A stretch of 64,000 nucleotides of DNA from Undaria pinnatifida (GCA_012845835.1 JABAKD010000007.1:9096723-9160722); one strand, 5' to 3'. Counted from the first letter of the stretch, positions 33,023 to 43,309 are shown. Numbers and translations are program-made. Notes: generated by a model from the letters alone, not told the origin.

Positions 33023-33109
33023 CTTAACCCCTTTAGAGCCCCCAAACCCCTCCCTATACTAATTCCGAGTAATTTTGTCCCCAAAAAGGGGTTCCAGCTG
33101 TAAAGGGGC
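33023..33109 (-). mobile_element. MITE-1 copy, inverted relative to the one 100 bp upstream
   Basis: TTAACCCCTTTAGAGCCCCC to GGTTCCAGCTGTAAAGGGG. With 32830-32921 it forms an inverted pair. Confidence 0.85.
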
Positions 33110-33621
33110 CATTGCGCAAATACCTATAGCGCGGAATTTATAGCTTGAAGTATAGGCGAGACATGCCGAGTTGGCCGTTCTTGACTCCTGAATGCTCTTA
33201 ATCAACACTTTTAACACCGCAGTCCCGACGCGGTGACGAAACTCTTGGAGTTAGACTATTAATAGGAAAATTAAAGGAGTTGGAAAGGGGTTATCGGTAA
33301 CTCGGGTGCTCTTCAAGCAGGGTGCCCACTGAAGGAAGCCACAAAGGATAAAGCGCTACCTGGCGCTAACAACTCTACAGCACGGGAGGAGTACAGCAGT
33401 AGCACGGGTCGATGCATACCTGACGAGTGCCGTACGACCCCCGCGGAGCTGGAGCGTTGTGCCACCATACAGTAGTCAGTACTGGTCAGTACCGCTGCAC
33501 GATATTCCGAGAGGCTTTTGACAAAAAGATCAGCGCCGGGGGGGTTGCTTTTCGTCGCTAATGATGTATACCAGAACACAGCAGTAGTAAACAAAGAAAC
33601 CGCAAGGGGTTCTCCGAGTAA

Positions 33622-33925
33622 TCAATGGTTCTACGAACTTTTTTTTTTGTACTACTGAAATTAACACCCAACACTACTTCCAACTACTAATGAGAACGGT
33701 TCTACGATTTTTTTTTTTTTTTACCACTGAAAATAACACCAAACACCATTTCCAACTACTCGCAAGAATCTACGAAGAATACTTTTTTTCACTACTGAAA
33801 GAAACACCCAACGCTATTTCCAAATACTAACGAGATTTAATGGCTCTACGAAGAACACTTATTTCTACTGAAAGCAACACCCACACTATTTCCAACTGCC
33901 AATGAGAATGACTGGTTCTACGAAG
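33622..33925. repeat. 75-85 bp tandem repeat, four units
   Basis: GGTTCTACGAA, T-run, ACTACTGAAA-TAACACCCAACAC and TTTCCAACTACTAA recur four times with T-runs of different length. Confidence 0.9.
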
Positions 33926-34032
33926 GTGTTGCCTGTGTGTTGTCTTCACATCAAACCGTTGTTCTCTTTCTACTCAACGACATCAGTATACCCAGTGTCC
34001 GTGCTGAGTCTTCATCCTATCTTAAGGGACAA
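33926..34032 (-). repeat. Rep-E copy
   Basis: TTGTCTTCACATCAAACCGT, CTCAACGACATCAGTATACC, CAGTGTCCGTGCTGAGTCTT. It directly follows the tandem array. Confidence 0.8.
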
Positions 34033-34479
34033 GTTATCAGCTGCAAATTATGTGACAAGATTGTGAGACAAAGAAGACCAAAAACAACCGGAATGAATCA
34101 AGCAAAAAGCAAGTGAAACGCTAGCGTACCGGGTGCGAGAACACAACTAAACAAGGCAGACCATACATACAAATACAGGAAAAACAAGAACTAAAAAAGA
34201 CAAGAAAATAAGACAAAGCCGACATGAGTTCTGAAGAATGCGATGGTAGTGCAAGATCAGAAAGGCTGCGAGAAGAACAACATGCGCGCTTATGTGACTC
34301 CAAATGCGTACGAGAACATTAATTTTTAATCACCGCAAAAAATTATCTCAGTCTAATTCCAAGTACTGTTTCGAAAAAAGTCACTAAAAAAAGGATAGGT
34401 ACTGCTGTAGTGGCTGCAGTTCTTAATCGGTTTTTCAAAAACGAAGCATAAATATGAACAAAAAATGACGTTGTAATAC
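34033..34479 (-). other. Presumed intron or downstream region of the minus-strand gene
   Basis: Lies after the splice donor of the exon at 34480-34941. No acceptor or second exon could be identified with confidence. TACTGCTGTAGTGG is near 34398. Confidence 0.35.
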
Positions 34480-34941
34480 CTGGAGGCGCGAAAATATGGA
34501 GCCGTGGCCGTCCTTCCCCAGTGTCCCCGGCCCCCCTCCGTCTCCGACATCCACCTCTCCAACCAATTGTTGATCGAAGAAGGGGGACAGCTCGTGGTCA
34601 GCGTCGAGCCACTTCGACACCTTCGTCCTGGTGCTGCTGATGTTGTTGTTGCTGTTGCCGCCGCCGAGGTTGTTGTTCTTGTCGCTGCTGCTGCTGCTGC
34701 TGTTCTTGTTGGTGCTGGTGGTGTCGCAGCTGTCGCTGACGCTGCTGCTGTTCAGTTTGTCGCTGACGTGCTTTTTGGGCACCACGTTGTCAGACTCTAG
34801 CCACTTCGTGACTTTCGTCCTCGTAATGCCGTTGCTGCTGCTATCCTTCTTGCTACTCTTGCTGGTGCTGTTCTTGCTGTGGACGCCTCTCTTCTTCGAA
34901 GATTCCGAAGAAAATCGCGGCGCTAGCGCAACGTCTCCCAT
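34480..34941 (-). CDS. First exon of an unrecognised Ser/Asn-rich protein with a repeated RTKVxKWL motif
   Basis: The 154-codon frame begins at an ATG in the context GCCGCCATCATGG, with an in-frame TAG 21 nt upstream that fixes it as the first possible start. It ends exactly on a codon at CTCCAG|GTATTA, a consensus splice donor; the frame runs only 14 more residues beyond it. The protein starts MGDVALAPRFSSESSKKRG and is rich in Ser, Asn, Lys and Thr. A 12-residue motif occurs twice: TRTKVTKWLESD at 40-51 and TRTKVSKWLDAD at 104-115, the second leading into ELSPFFDQQLV. The linker (80-100) is poly-Ser then Asn/Gly. A tandem basic-amphipathic motif separated by disordered sequence suggests repeated binding of one partner, but I recognise no family. 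Low-complexity codons are mostly AGC and AAC, giving CTGCTG/TTGTTG on the plus strand. Later exons were not found. Confidence 0.65.
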
Positions 34942-35100
34942 GATGGCGGCCGAGGAAATCTAATGTTCCTGCGACCAGCAGCGGCGGCACCCGCACCACC
35001 GTAGTCCTCCAGCTTCTGCCGGCCAGGCGAAGGACGAAAAAAAGGTAGCAAGCGATGAGCGGAGGGGATGGTCGGGGATATTGTGGTGGTGGTGGGTTGT
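34942..35100 (-). promoter_or_regulatory. Presumed 5' UTR/promoter side of the minus-strand gene
   Basis: GC-rich sequence immediately upstream of the start contains CCACCACCACCAC-type pyrimidine/CA-rich runs near 35080. No TATA box can be assigned. Confidence 0.3.
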
Positions 35101-35409
35101 GGTAGTGGTAGTGATGGTTGCTGTTTGACGTCATGGCGAAGTGGAGGTACAATGTCTGCATAATATACCTATGGATATATCAGGGATGATCATGGAGAAG
35201 ATAGATATGTTGATAGGTAGATATAGTCTAGTGGAGAGAGCACAGCAGCAGTGGATAGGTACATACGCCGGCTTTTGGATAGTTAAATTGATTGATTAAA
35301 ATAACGATTGCTTACATTTAGTCTATAGTAATTGGCACTGGATTAACCGTGTCACAAGTGCCGCTTCCAGGGGCAAAGCACTATATAATCTACCTGGTAC
35401 CGGGTAGTC

Positions 35410-35659
35410 ACCAGGTGCTACTGTGTAGCAACCAGTGCTGGAGCATTTTTGTTCACATCATGAAAAAGTAACCCCTCTGTGCATCTTTCAGCAGGATTTG
35501 GGACAATGTGAATGCCTTACGATGCTGCTGCTATACCAGGTGCTACTGTGTGTAGCAACCAGTGCTGGAGCATTCTTGTTCACATCATGAAAAAGTAACC
35601 CCTCTGTGCATGAGATCTGCAGGATTTGGGACAATGTATATGCGAGTATGATGCTGCTA
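35410..35659. repeat. 125-bp tandem duplication, high identity
   Basis: Units 35410-35534 and 35535-35659 both begin ACCAGGTGCTACTGTG, contain AACCAGTGCTGGAGCATT and CATGAAAAAGTAACCCCTCT, and end GATGCTGCT. Differences are few (GCATCTTTCAGC against GCATGAGATCTGC; one extra TG). Confidence 0.95.
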
Positions 35660-35819
35660 TTGCGCACTGGCAGTGGGATGCTGCTGTTTCTCGTTTTTCG
35701 TAAAGAGGGGTGAGCCAAGTGGCGGCAGAAAAAAAAAGCAAAAAGCAAAAACGGTGCGGTGTCAGCATGTCATCAGTGCGGTGATCAGCGTGTCACGCTG
35801 CACAGCGAACGCAAACATG

Positions 35820-35976
35820 GCAGGAGACGGTCCGTCTCGGGAAGACGACCAGCGGTCAAGCGTGTCAAACCGATCACTCAACACTAAAACCTAATATTTT
35901 GGCGCCAGTCAAGGCAAATGGTTGGAAAACTGCCGTCATTGCTGTCGGGCAAGCGGCCAAAGTGCCGTGTCCTGAC
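35820..35976 (+). mobile_element. MITE-2 copy
   Basis: GGCAGGAGACGGTCCGTCTC to AGTGCCGTGTCCTGAC. The interior CAGCGGTCAAG and AAAACCTAATATTTTGGCG match the other copies; the right end has decayed. Confidence 0.8.
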
Positions 35977-36059
35977 ATCCTTGCAACAAGGTTTTCATAC
36001 GAAACCGGAGGCAAGAAAGGACCGGAGCGGGGTGGGGTACAAAACTGGACTTCCTTTTC

Positions 36060-36230
36060 GTTTTGCTCTTCCCATTTAACTATATGCGCACTTTTTATCT
36101 CCTTTTCTTTCCCTAAACGTAACTCAGACCCATGGTCATTCCCTCCCCACTACGGCACGCGCCTTCATTTTTATCGCGAGCAGAATTCAGCTCTTTCTTC
36201 CCTCTTCGACCCGCGTCGGACTGTGGATAT
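36060..36230 (-). mobile_element. SINE-F copy
   Basis: AACTCAGACCCATGGTCATT, CCCTCCCCACTACGGCACG, GCCTTCATTTTTATCGCGAG, CTTTCTTCCCTC. Confidence 0.75.
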
Positions 36231-36457
36231 GGCACGTTATTATTGGTGAAATATACTTACAATTGTATACTTACGTGTAGAATACTAAAATATCTCCTAA
36301 AATAATGCGATGAGGATATCACATTCGTATATATCAGCTGATGTATACAACGTTATACGGTGTACACAAACCCGTATAACGGAAGGGTACATGGCATCAA
36401 GCCGAACCTACATGGGTATACGAAGCAGTATCATACCTGGTACCTGGTATAACATTC

Positions 36458-36598
36458 GATGAACAATCGACGAGCAGTGGGATTGCTGAACCCTATGCGC
36501 GATAAAAATTGAAGGCAAGAACCGGGGAGGAGAAGGGATGACACCTGTGACCACGGCTTGTCCAGAAGCTGGAAAGTGAAAGTGTGCTAGAAAAATAC
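36458..36598 (+). mobile_element. SINE-A copy, left half of an inverted pair
   Basis: GATGAACAATCGACGAGCAG, CCCTATGCGCGATAAAAATT, GACACCTGTGACCACGGCTT, CAGAAGCTGGAAAGTGAAAG. The tRNA-like head is absent. Confidence 0.9.
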
Positions 36599-36800
36599 TC
36601 GTACATATATATTTATTTATTTTTCACGCGCACATTTACTTTCCAGCTACTGGACAAGCCGTGGTCACAGGTGTCGTCCCTTCACCCCCCCGATTCTTGC
36701 CTTCAATTTTTATCGCGCATAGGGTCCAGCAGTCCCAGTGCTCGTCGGTTTTTCATCGAGTGTTGCTAACTCACGCTCTCGCGTTTTCCGCAATATGTAA
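36599..36800 (-). mobile_element. SINE-A copy, right half of an inverted pair
   Basis: After a short AT-rich joint (ATATATATTTATTTATTTTT) the element returns inverted: CTTTCCAGCTACTGGACAAG, GCCGTGGTCACAGGTGTCGT, CGCGCATAGGGTCCAGCAG. The arms are about 140 bp and meet at their 3' tails. Confidence 0.9.
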
Positions 36801-37029
36801 AATATGGGCCATAATATTACATGACCCAAAGTTGGAGTTTCTAATTTGTTAGGGTCATATGATTTTACTATAACTCAATTCTAATGGGACGGACGCCCCA
36901 TGTCATGGGCGGGAAACACATGTCATTAATAAATGTGAGCACACACGCAAACTCTGGGTGTGTGCGCCTACTCGTAAGCCTGTTGAGTGTGACGTCTGCG
37001 TGCGCGTTCTGATGTTTGGTACGAAGAAA

Positions 37030-37710
37030 GAACAAATGCGGAAGACAACACGCCGTGGTCATGTTCATCGTGATCTCGGGGGTGGATCGAACAAGTGACA
37101 GGTTTGGACACGAGAACGGCGTGATTCCGCGGATGATTCTAGTCGCATGAGTCTTGTCCTATGCATACATACTTGAGACTTGAGGGTGGGGCAATAAACA
37201 CCAACACGGCCAAAAGAAAATCCATACTTGTACGGTATGTATCAATTAGCACTACGAAGTACACAAATTCCAAGCACTAACTACACTACTACTGCTGTGA
37301 CATGTCGTTTTGTCCGTAAAAAACGCGTATTCACTGCCAAAAAAAGAAAAACGACAGGTATGGACAGGCGAACGGTGTAATTCCGCGGAAGAGCGTAGCG
37401 TCACACCAGAGGGGTCTGTGTCCTTTTGATAGAGAGTTGGGGGGTGGGGCAATAGACGGATGCACAAAACGTCTATTAATAAGTGCGAATCAGCATTATA
37501 TTTTTAGAACACTCTGTTCCAATTAGCGCTTTTAATCCAAGCGCTCCTTGCTGAAGCTTCGTCGCAAAAAACATGTTTGACAGCAAACAAATATCGCACA
37601 GGTATAGATGGGAGGGATAACGGCATGATACCGCGGATGATTTCTGGTATCATCCCAGAGGGGTCTGTGTTAGGTTGGGTATTGGGCATCATAGTAGTGG
37701 GCAGCCAACC
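37030..37710. repeat. About 250-bp tandem repeat, three diverged units
   Basis: GACAGGTTTGGACACGAGAA-type phrases occur at 37097, 37353 and 37598, each followed by CG.GAT..CCGCGGA and later GGTGGGGCAAT or equivalent. Leads directly into the 110-bp array. Confidence 0.75.
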
Positions 37711-38400
37711 AAAAAAAACGGTTTGATTTGATTTTTGATTGTTTAGCGTCTTTTTACTTGGTTAATCATGATAATTTGATTGTATGTCTTGTACTGGGCG
37801 CTTAGGATGGCATACTAAAACCTATACCAGGTAAGCATTATTTCTTGTACTCGTATGGCACTTGCATTAGTGTGGTGATGCTGAAACAAACGGTTTCATT
37901 TGATTTTGGTTTGTTTAAGCGTTTTTTTACTTATTAATCATGACCATTTGATTTTTTGTCTTGTATGGCACTTACTTTAGTGTGGTGATGCTGAAACAAA
38001 CGGTTTGATTTGATTTTTAATTGTTCAAGCGTTTTTAGCTTACTTATCCTGATCATTTGATTTTTTGTCTTGTATGGCACTTACTTTAGTGTGGTGATGC
38101 TGAAACAAACGGTTTCATTTGATTTTTGATTGTTTAAGCGTTTCTTTGCTTATTAATTCTGATCATTTGATTTTTTGTCTTGTACGATGGCACTTGCTTT
38201 CGTGTGATGATGCTGAAACAAACGGTTTCATTTTATTTATGATTGTTCAAGCGTTATTTTGCTTATTAATCATGATAATTTGATTTTTTGTCTTGTATGG
38301 CACTTACATTAGTGTGGTGACGCTGAAACAAACGGTTTGATTTGATTTTTGATTGTTTAAGCGTTTATTTGCTTATTAATCATATCATTTGATTTTTTGT
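37711..38400. repeat. 109-113 bp satellite-like array
   Basis: TGAAACAAACGGTTTGATTT begins units at 37882, 37992, 38101, 38214 and 38324, with a diverged leading unit from about 37711. Each unit contains TTGTTTAAGCGTTTTT, CTTATTAATCATGATCA and TTTTTTGTCTTGTATGGCAC. Confidence 0.95.
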
Positions 38401-39170
38401 CGTGTATGGCGCGTAGGGTGGCAACAATGAATAGCACCTATACGCATGTATTCGTGCAACAGAAGGCGTACACTGCTGTTTAGGTTGTACAATGGGCACT
38501 TCCTAAAGCAACTGCATTTTACTAAGATAAGAGTTTTATATTATACTAAAAACCATATATTTTGTTTCTATGGCATTGATTTTTTAGCGATCTTTACTTG
38601 ATTAATCATGATCATTTTATTTTTTGTCTTGTATGGCGCTTAGGGTGGCATACTAACACCTATACGCATGTACATTTCTTTTATTGTACTGTTTGTACTT
38701 TAGTACTTAGTATTATAGTAATGCTGACACCATTACCATGTATTCGTGCAATAGAAGGCGTACACTGCTGTTTATATTGTATAATCAAGCAACTGCATTT
38801 TACTTGAATAAGAATTTTACGTTATACTAAAAACCATACATTTTGTTTCTATGGCATTTGATTTTTGACTGTTGAAGCGATCTTTACTTGACCAATCATA
38901 ATCATTTTATTTTTTGTCTTGTATGGCGCTTAGGGTGGCATACTAACACCTGTACGCATGTACATTTCTTTTATTGTACTGTTTGTACTTTAGTATTATA
39001 GTAGTGCTGACACCATCACCATGTATTCGTGCAGTAGAAGGTGTACAGTGTTTAGATTTTATAATGGGCATACTTGTTTTCTAAAGCAAACGCATTTTAA
39101 TTAGATACCTGGTAGCATTTTGGTATTATACTAAAAACCATACATTTTGTTTTATCGCGTTTTAGTATCC
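38401..39170. repeat. Higher-order 230-290 bp array derived from the 110-bp unit
   Basis: TTGTATGGCGCTTAGGGTGG occurs near 38400, 38628 and 38918. Longer units add CACCTATACGCATGTACATT, TGTATTCGTGCAATAGAAGG and ACTAAAAACCATACATTTTG to the TTTTTTGTCTTGTATGGC core. Confidence 0.9.
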
Positions 39171-39199
39171 CATCGAAAAAACCCTACAGCTATATATGG

Positions 39200-39335
39200 A
39201 ATACATAAATCTTCGATCTCACAGCTGGAGGATAACCCTATTTATTATAAAAAAAACAATACACTACAGCTGTGAGATCGAAGATTTTGTCGAAACTCAT
39301 CTTTGCAAGCTGTCTGTGTGATACTCCGATTTATA
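39200..39335. mobile_element. Two Rep-C 3' ends tail-to-tail
   Basis: CTTCGATCTCACAGCTGGAG at 39212 is followed within 40 bp by the inverted CTACAGCTGTGAGATCGAAG and a normal continuation CTCATCTTTGCAAGCTGTC. Confidence 0.85.
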
Positions 39336-39937
39336 TAATATAGAATAATCAAACAATAAAGTACAAGTTGACTTGATTACGCTTACAAATAATCAATATT
39401 TGAAAACGTGATTAACCATGATTACTTTGGTTCAATACCAACCCTAGTCTGTGTCTTTCGGGAGGGGGGAGCGTTATAATATACGGGGAAGGGGGGGAGG
39501 GGGGGGGGGGGGGGGGGACCCTTGGCCACCGCAAAAACCATCCCATACAAATAATTCAAGGGGTTGGTCACCCAAAACGTATACCAGGTACCTACTCGTA
39601 GTATATAGCCTTCACACGTATTCAAGGTATAACCAGTCTGAGCCCAAATACAAGCCATATCTGCATTGACCTTTAGTTCGGAAAAGTGGTCTACACTTAG
39701 ACCTAGACTGGCGTAACACTACCATTACCCTTCTGGAGCACGGGAATCGGGATCTTAAACACCACGAGAAGAGTTTAGAAGAGTTTGTCGTCTCATCATT
39801 GGCTTGGGAAACAACGTGCAACAGACACAGCAGTGCAGGTGCGATCATGCTGTCTGAGCGCGCGTCGTGCGTCTGCCTCCTCCCGTTGCAATTCGGACGC
39901 GTGCTGCGTTTCTTAACCCCGGTAGCCCGATCTGAAT
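39336..39937. other. No gene recognised; poly-G tract
   Basis: G-rich run at about 39487-39518. A TACCAGGTACCTACT motif is at 39582. Confidence 0.5.
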
Positions 39938-40000
39938 AACGCATTTACAGCTGGAAACCCATTTTTGGGACAAATTACTTGGCGGTAGTATAGGGAGCCG
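39938..40000 (+). mobile_element. MITE-1 fragment
   Basis: TAACGCATTTACAGCTGGAA, then GGGACAAATTACTTGG and GTAGTATAGGGAG. The right end is lost. Confidence 0.7.
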
Positions 40001-40559
40001 TGCTACAGGCAGAGGTGCACTGGCTCTTTTTTTTCCTTCTGGGGGTGGTGGCTTTGATGAACTACTCCATACTTCACCCAAAATGTTGATCTGCAAGATT
40101 ATAATATAGAAACTGAAAGCGTAACTACTCCATGAAAAGACTCGTGGCCTACGTGTAGCAGGTGCGTGCATTGTTTAGGAAACGTGGTGATAGGCATGGA
40201 GGAGTTCGGGGTCGCGTGAAAAGCTTAGTATTATTAGTGTGCCTTCCGAAATTGGCGAGGGGCGGGGGGTAGTACAGCGAGACGAGGGGCGGGGAGGGGG
40301 GGGGGGGTTGTTGCTGATGTGCTCTCGATAATTGGAAGGGGAGGCACTCAGCTGTTTCTTGCTTTAACTGTTTGGCTATTGGCGTAATGGGGGGGAGGAG
40401 GCGTTTAGTTGCTGGTGGGCTGCATGCTATTTCGGGGGGGGGAACAAGAGATGGGGTACCTTTCCGCAAGGGAGGGGGGGGAGTGGTGGTTATGTGCGCG
40501 CTTTCCGTAGTCAGGATAAACAATACGGTAGAGGTACAGCAGTAGGAGGTGTAAAACAT
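40001..40559. other. No gene recognised; G-rich patches
   Basis: Several GGGGAGGGGGGG runs between 40255 and 40490. A GTACAGCAGTAGG motif is near 40531. Confidence 0.45.
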
Positions 40560-40690
40560 GAGTATTGCAAAAAAAATGATCCGAATTCCGACAAATTTGG
40601 GTTAAGGAGCCTCATCGTTCCGAAAATGTGTTGGCTCAAGAATTGCTACCTCAATCGCGGTATGTGTGTCTGGCGAGGTGTCTAAGGGTG
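40560..40690. repeat. Rep-J copy
   Basis: GACAAATTTGGGTTAAGGAG, CCTCATCGTTCCGAAAATG and ACCTCAATCGCGGTATGTG. Confidence 0.65.
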
Positions 40691-40787
40691 CTGAAAGGGT
40701 CAAGGTGAGAGACGCCGACGTCGTCAGTTTTTAGAGATAATGTTCGCCTGCCTCTAAAGCCCCGAAAAGGTTACAGATTACGATATT

Positions 40788-41040
40788 ACAACAACAACAA
40801 CAACAACAACGACAACGACAACGACAACAACAACAACAACAATACACTACGAACTTCAGCTGCGAGATCAAAGATTTCGTGTCGAAACTCATGTTATTTG
40901 CAAGCCGTGTGTGTGATACTGCGATCGAGCGTGACACTGAGTGTGTGTCCTCATCAAGGGCATATGTCGGCGACTCCCCTTAGAACTATATAGCTTGTAC
41001 TAGGGTCAACAGGGTGATGTTAATCAATCTATAAAAGGGT
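40788..41040 (-). repeat. (AAC)n followed by an antisense Rep-C copy
   Basis: ACAACAACAACGACAACGAC runs to 40842. Rep-C is then read inverted: CAGCTGCGAGATCAAAGATT, TGTGTGTGATACTGCGATCG, ATATGTCGGCGACTCCCC, AGGGTCAACAGGGTGATG. Confidence 0.85.
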
Positions 41041-41055
41041 TATACACGACCAATC

Positions 41056-41264
41056 CTTCAGCCTTACTTTTTTTTTTTTTTTTTATCCTCCGGCAGATGG
41101 GGAAAAACAAAAGCTTTAGCTCACCACACTTCCACGTATTTTCATACGCGTCGTGTGTCGATTTGACTCAGCTGCTTTCGCAGCCCACCGCTAGCTGGCG
41201 CACCCTTCGGGTCCCATTGTAGGTATAGCGTAAGCTATCCCTATCAGTGGTCTTCAGCCTTACT
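41056..41264 (-). mobile_element. SINE-D, full copy with 13-bp target duplication
   Basis: CTTCAGCCTTACT at 41056-41068 is repeated at 41252-41264. Between lie a run of T (minus-strand A tail), CATCCTCCGGCGGATGGGG-type 3' end, ACGTATTTTCATACGCGTC, CGCTAGCTGGCGCACCC and GCTATCCCTATCAGTGG. This is the cleanest evidence that SINE-D is a retroposon. No internal Pol III boxes are convincing. Confidence 0.95.
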
Positions 41265-41514
41265 ATTAAAAAAAAAAGTCGACCCTAAATTTCCAAGTGA
41301 GGGGTGTCGGTCTGGCTTTACGCTGCAAAACAAATCTAACCAAAGTCCTAGGAGCCTAGTAGTACGGTATTGTTTCCAGCTGATTATTTCTCGTCGCAAC
41401 ACACGCGGAGGGGGCAGTTCTAACGGCCCAATATAAAAAAGGTGTTTTCCACCAGGTAACTGTGTATATATAAACATCTAGAGCAGCATTCCGTGCACAA
41501 AAGCGAAAAAAAAC

Positions 41515-41730
41515 AGACCGTCGTTGATGTATCATATCGCCCTGTTGACCCGGGGACTAGCCTCAATATACACTACCGAAGTCGCCGATCTATCTATCTT
41601 TCCTGAGGATATACACATACACAACCCGTAACACGCGCGATATGGTATCATATCATAGGAGGAGTTATCACATACAGCTTGCAAACATGAGTTTCGACGT
41701 GATCATTGATCTTACAGACAGATGCACTTG
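41515..41730 (+). repeat. Rep-C copy with internal rearrangement
   Basis: CATATCGCCCTGTTGACCCG, GAAGTCGCCGATC, ACACAACCCGTAACACGCGC, then about 20 extra bases (TATGGTATCATATCATAGGA) before TTATCACATACAGCTTGCAA. Confidence 0.8.
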
Positions 41731-42234
41731 TCCATTGTATTTTTGTTTTGCTTCTGAAAGGTCTCGATAACCAAGGGCGATGAGCCTGCAATAAAAGAGT
41801 CTCAATTTTTTCTTCATAGCGCAATCACCCATCACCAGCCATTGTAGGGCTCAACGCTCAATGCGGGCGCAAAGAACCAAGCCGAAAAAAAATCGCGTCT
41901 CAACCGGTACCGGCATCCAACCAACCAACCTCCAGCCCCGGTCAAATGGCTTGCGGTATTTGGCATTCCATGGGGTACTGCAACGACAGCTGTAAGAATT
42001 TTCTTGCTGCCGACATGTTGGGTTACTTGCACGTCATTGCAAGGATGTCGGTTGACGATCTAGTTTTGACCCGTCAAGGCGTCAATAGACTTATCATACT
42101 AGTTTTAGTCTGTGTGTCCCTTGACGGCTTGACGGATGTCCGTCAAGGGGCAGCAGTGCCGTCAAACGACATCTTCGACGTACCTGGTAAGGAGCAAGGA
42201 TCTTGTCTTTCCCCTTCAACAAGAAAAAAATGCA
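41731..42234. other. Possible unclassified repeat related to 56615-56770
   Basis: GCAAGGATGTCGGTTGACG, CCCGTCAAGGCGTC, TCCCTTGACGGCTTGACGG and CATCTTCGACG correspond to GCAAAGATGTCGATTGGCGG and CTTGACGGGACAAAGC near 56620-56760. The CGTCAAGG/CCTTGACGG inversions could be imperfect arms. Confidence 0.5.
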
Positions 42235-42465
42235 TAATATATAGGTGTTTTATAGTTTCCGCGCACAGACTGACTAAAATCACCCTGTTGACCCTGATAG
42301 CTACACTGTAGTTGTAAGGGGAGTCGCCGACCTATATCCCTAATGAGGACACACAACCCGTAATACCCGCGATCGGAGTATCACACACAGCTTGCAAAGA
42401 TGAGTTTCGACGAAATCTTCGATCCCACAGCTGGAGGGTATTTTCATTTTTTATAATATAACAGG
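42235..42465 (+). mobile_element. Rep-C, near full length
   Basis: TATAGTTTCCGCGCACAGAC, AAATCACCCTGTTGACCC, GGGGAGTCGCCGACCTATAT, CCCTAATGAGGACACACAAC, CGATCCCACAGCTGGAGGGT. Confidence 0.9.
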
Positions 42466-42569
42466 TATACATTATTGGCGACGTAACGAGCAAGGATCTT
42501 GTCTTTCCCCTTCGACGAAAAACGAAAACAGAAAATGTTGTTCACGACTCGGAACCTGGAGATTTGGAA

Positions 42570-42700
42570 GAAGATGGAGAAGACCACAAATAAACGTATC
42601 CATCTCTCTGAGGATGAATCAGCACGGATAGGAGGTGTACTGATGATGTCGTTGGGTAGAAAGAACGGGTTCCTGTAAAGACAACACGCAGGATCTGGGT
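42570..42700 (+). repeat. Rep-E copy
   Basis: CATCTCTCTGAGGATGAATC, AGCACGGATAGGAGG, GATGATGTCGTTGGGTAG, AAGACAACACGCAGG. Confidence 0.75.
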
Positions 42701-43305
42701 TACTTACTCATCAGTCTAACGTCAAGAGCACACACGGCTGCTGAAGCATCAGGCGCCCGTGGAAAGCACATACAGCTGCTGAAATACCTGGTGCCCGTGG
42801 TTGTCGTTTCACTCTACCCAGCGACATATCAGAACACAAACGTACCTGAGGCATGTAAAGGCGCAGAGTGCGTTGTAGCCCTTTCTTATCTATCGATCAT
42901 AGTTGCCTCGTTCTGAGTTGCGTTCTCTTAATAAATCAAACTACAATTTTACCTACATATTTGTGGGTGTGCGAGATTACTACGAGATGAAAGTGCGGTA
43001 ATATGGCGGCAAGGCTATCTTCCAATCTTGTGATCTTGTCGTTTGTCGTGAGTACGGGAGAGTCCACATGCTGCTGTGGGCTGTGGATAGCTCGTGGGTG
43101 GTGCTGGAGTTTAGCTTTTTTGTTTTTCCTCCGCTTTGGTTGTGTTGGATTTTTTTTTCTAAAGTGTCCTATCAAGAAAGAAATGCCCTGAAGCATAGGC
43201 ACGGACACTGGGAGTCGGACACAAGATGGGTGGAAATGCCAGAATAACGTAAAGAATACGCCCATTCAAAGGAACTCCACGAAAAAATTTTCATGCTTCC
43301 CGAGG
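42701..43305. other. Short duplication and Rep-E scrap; no gene
   Basis: CAC.CGGCTGCTGAA..CC.GG.GCCCGTGG occurs twice near 42735 and 42770. GCACGGACACTGGGAGTCGG near 43199 is Rep-E-like. Confidence 0.5.
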
Positions 43306-43309
43306 AACG

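Noticed and set aside
33622-33925. CRISPR-like array
   Set aside because: Units are contiguous, diverged and without unique spacers; the context is eukaryotic.
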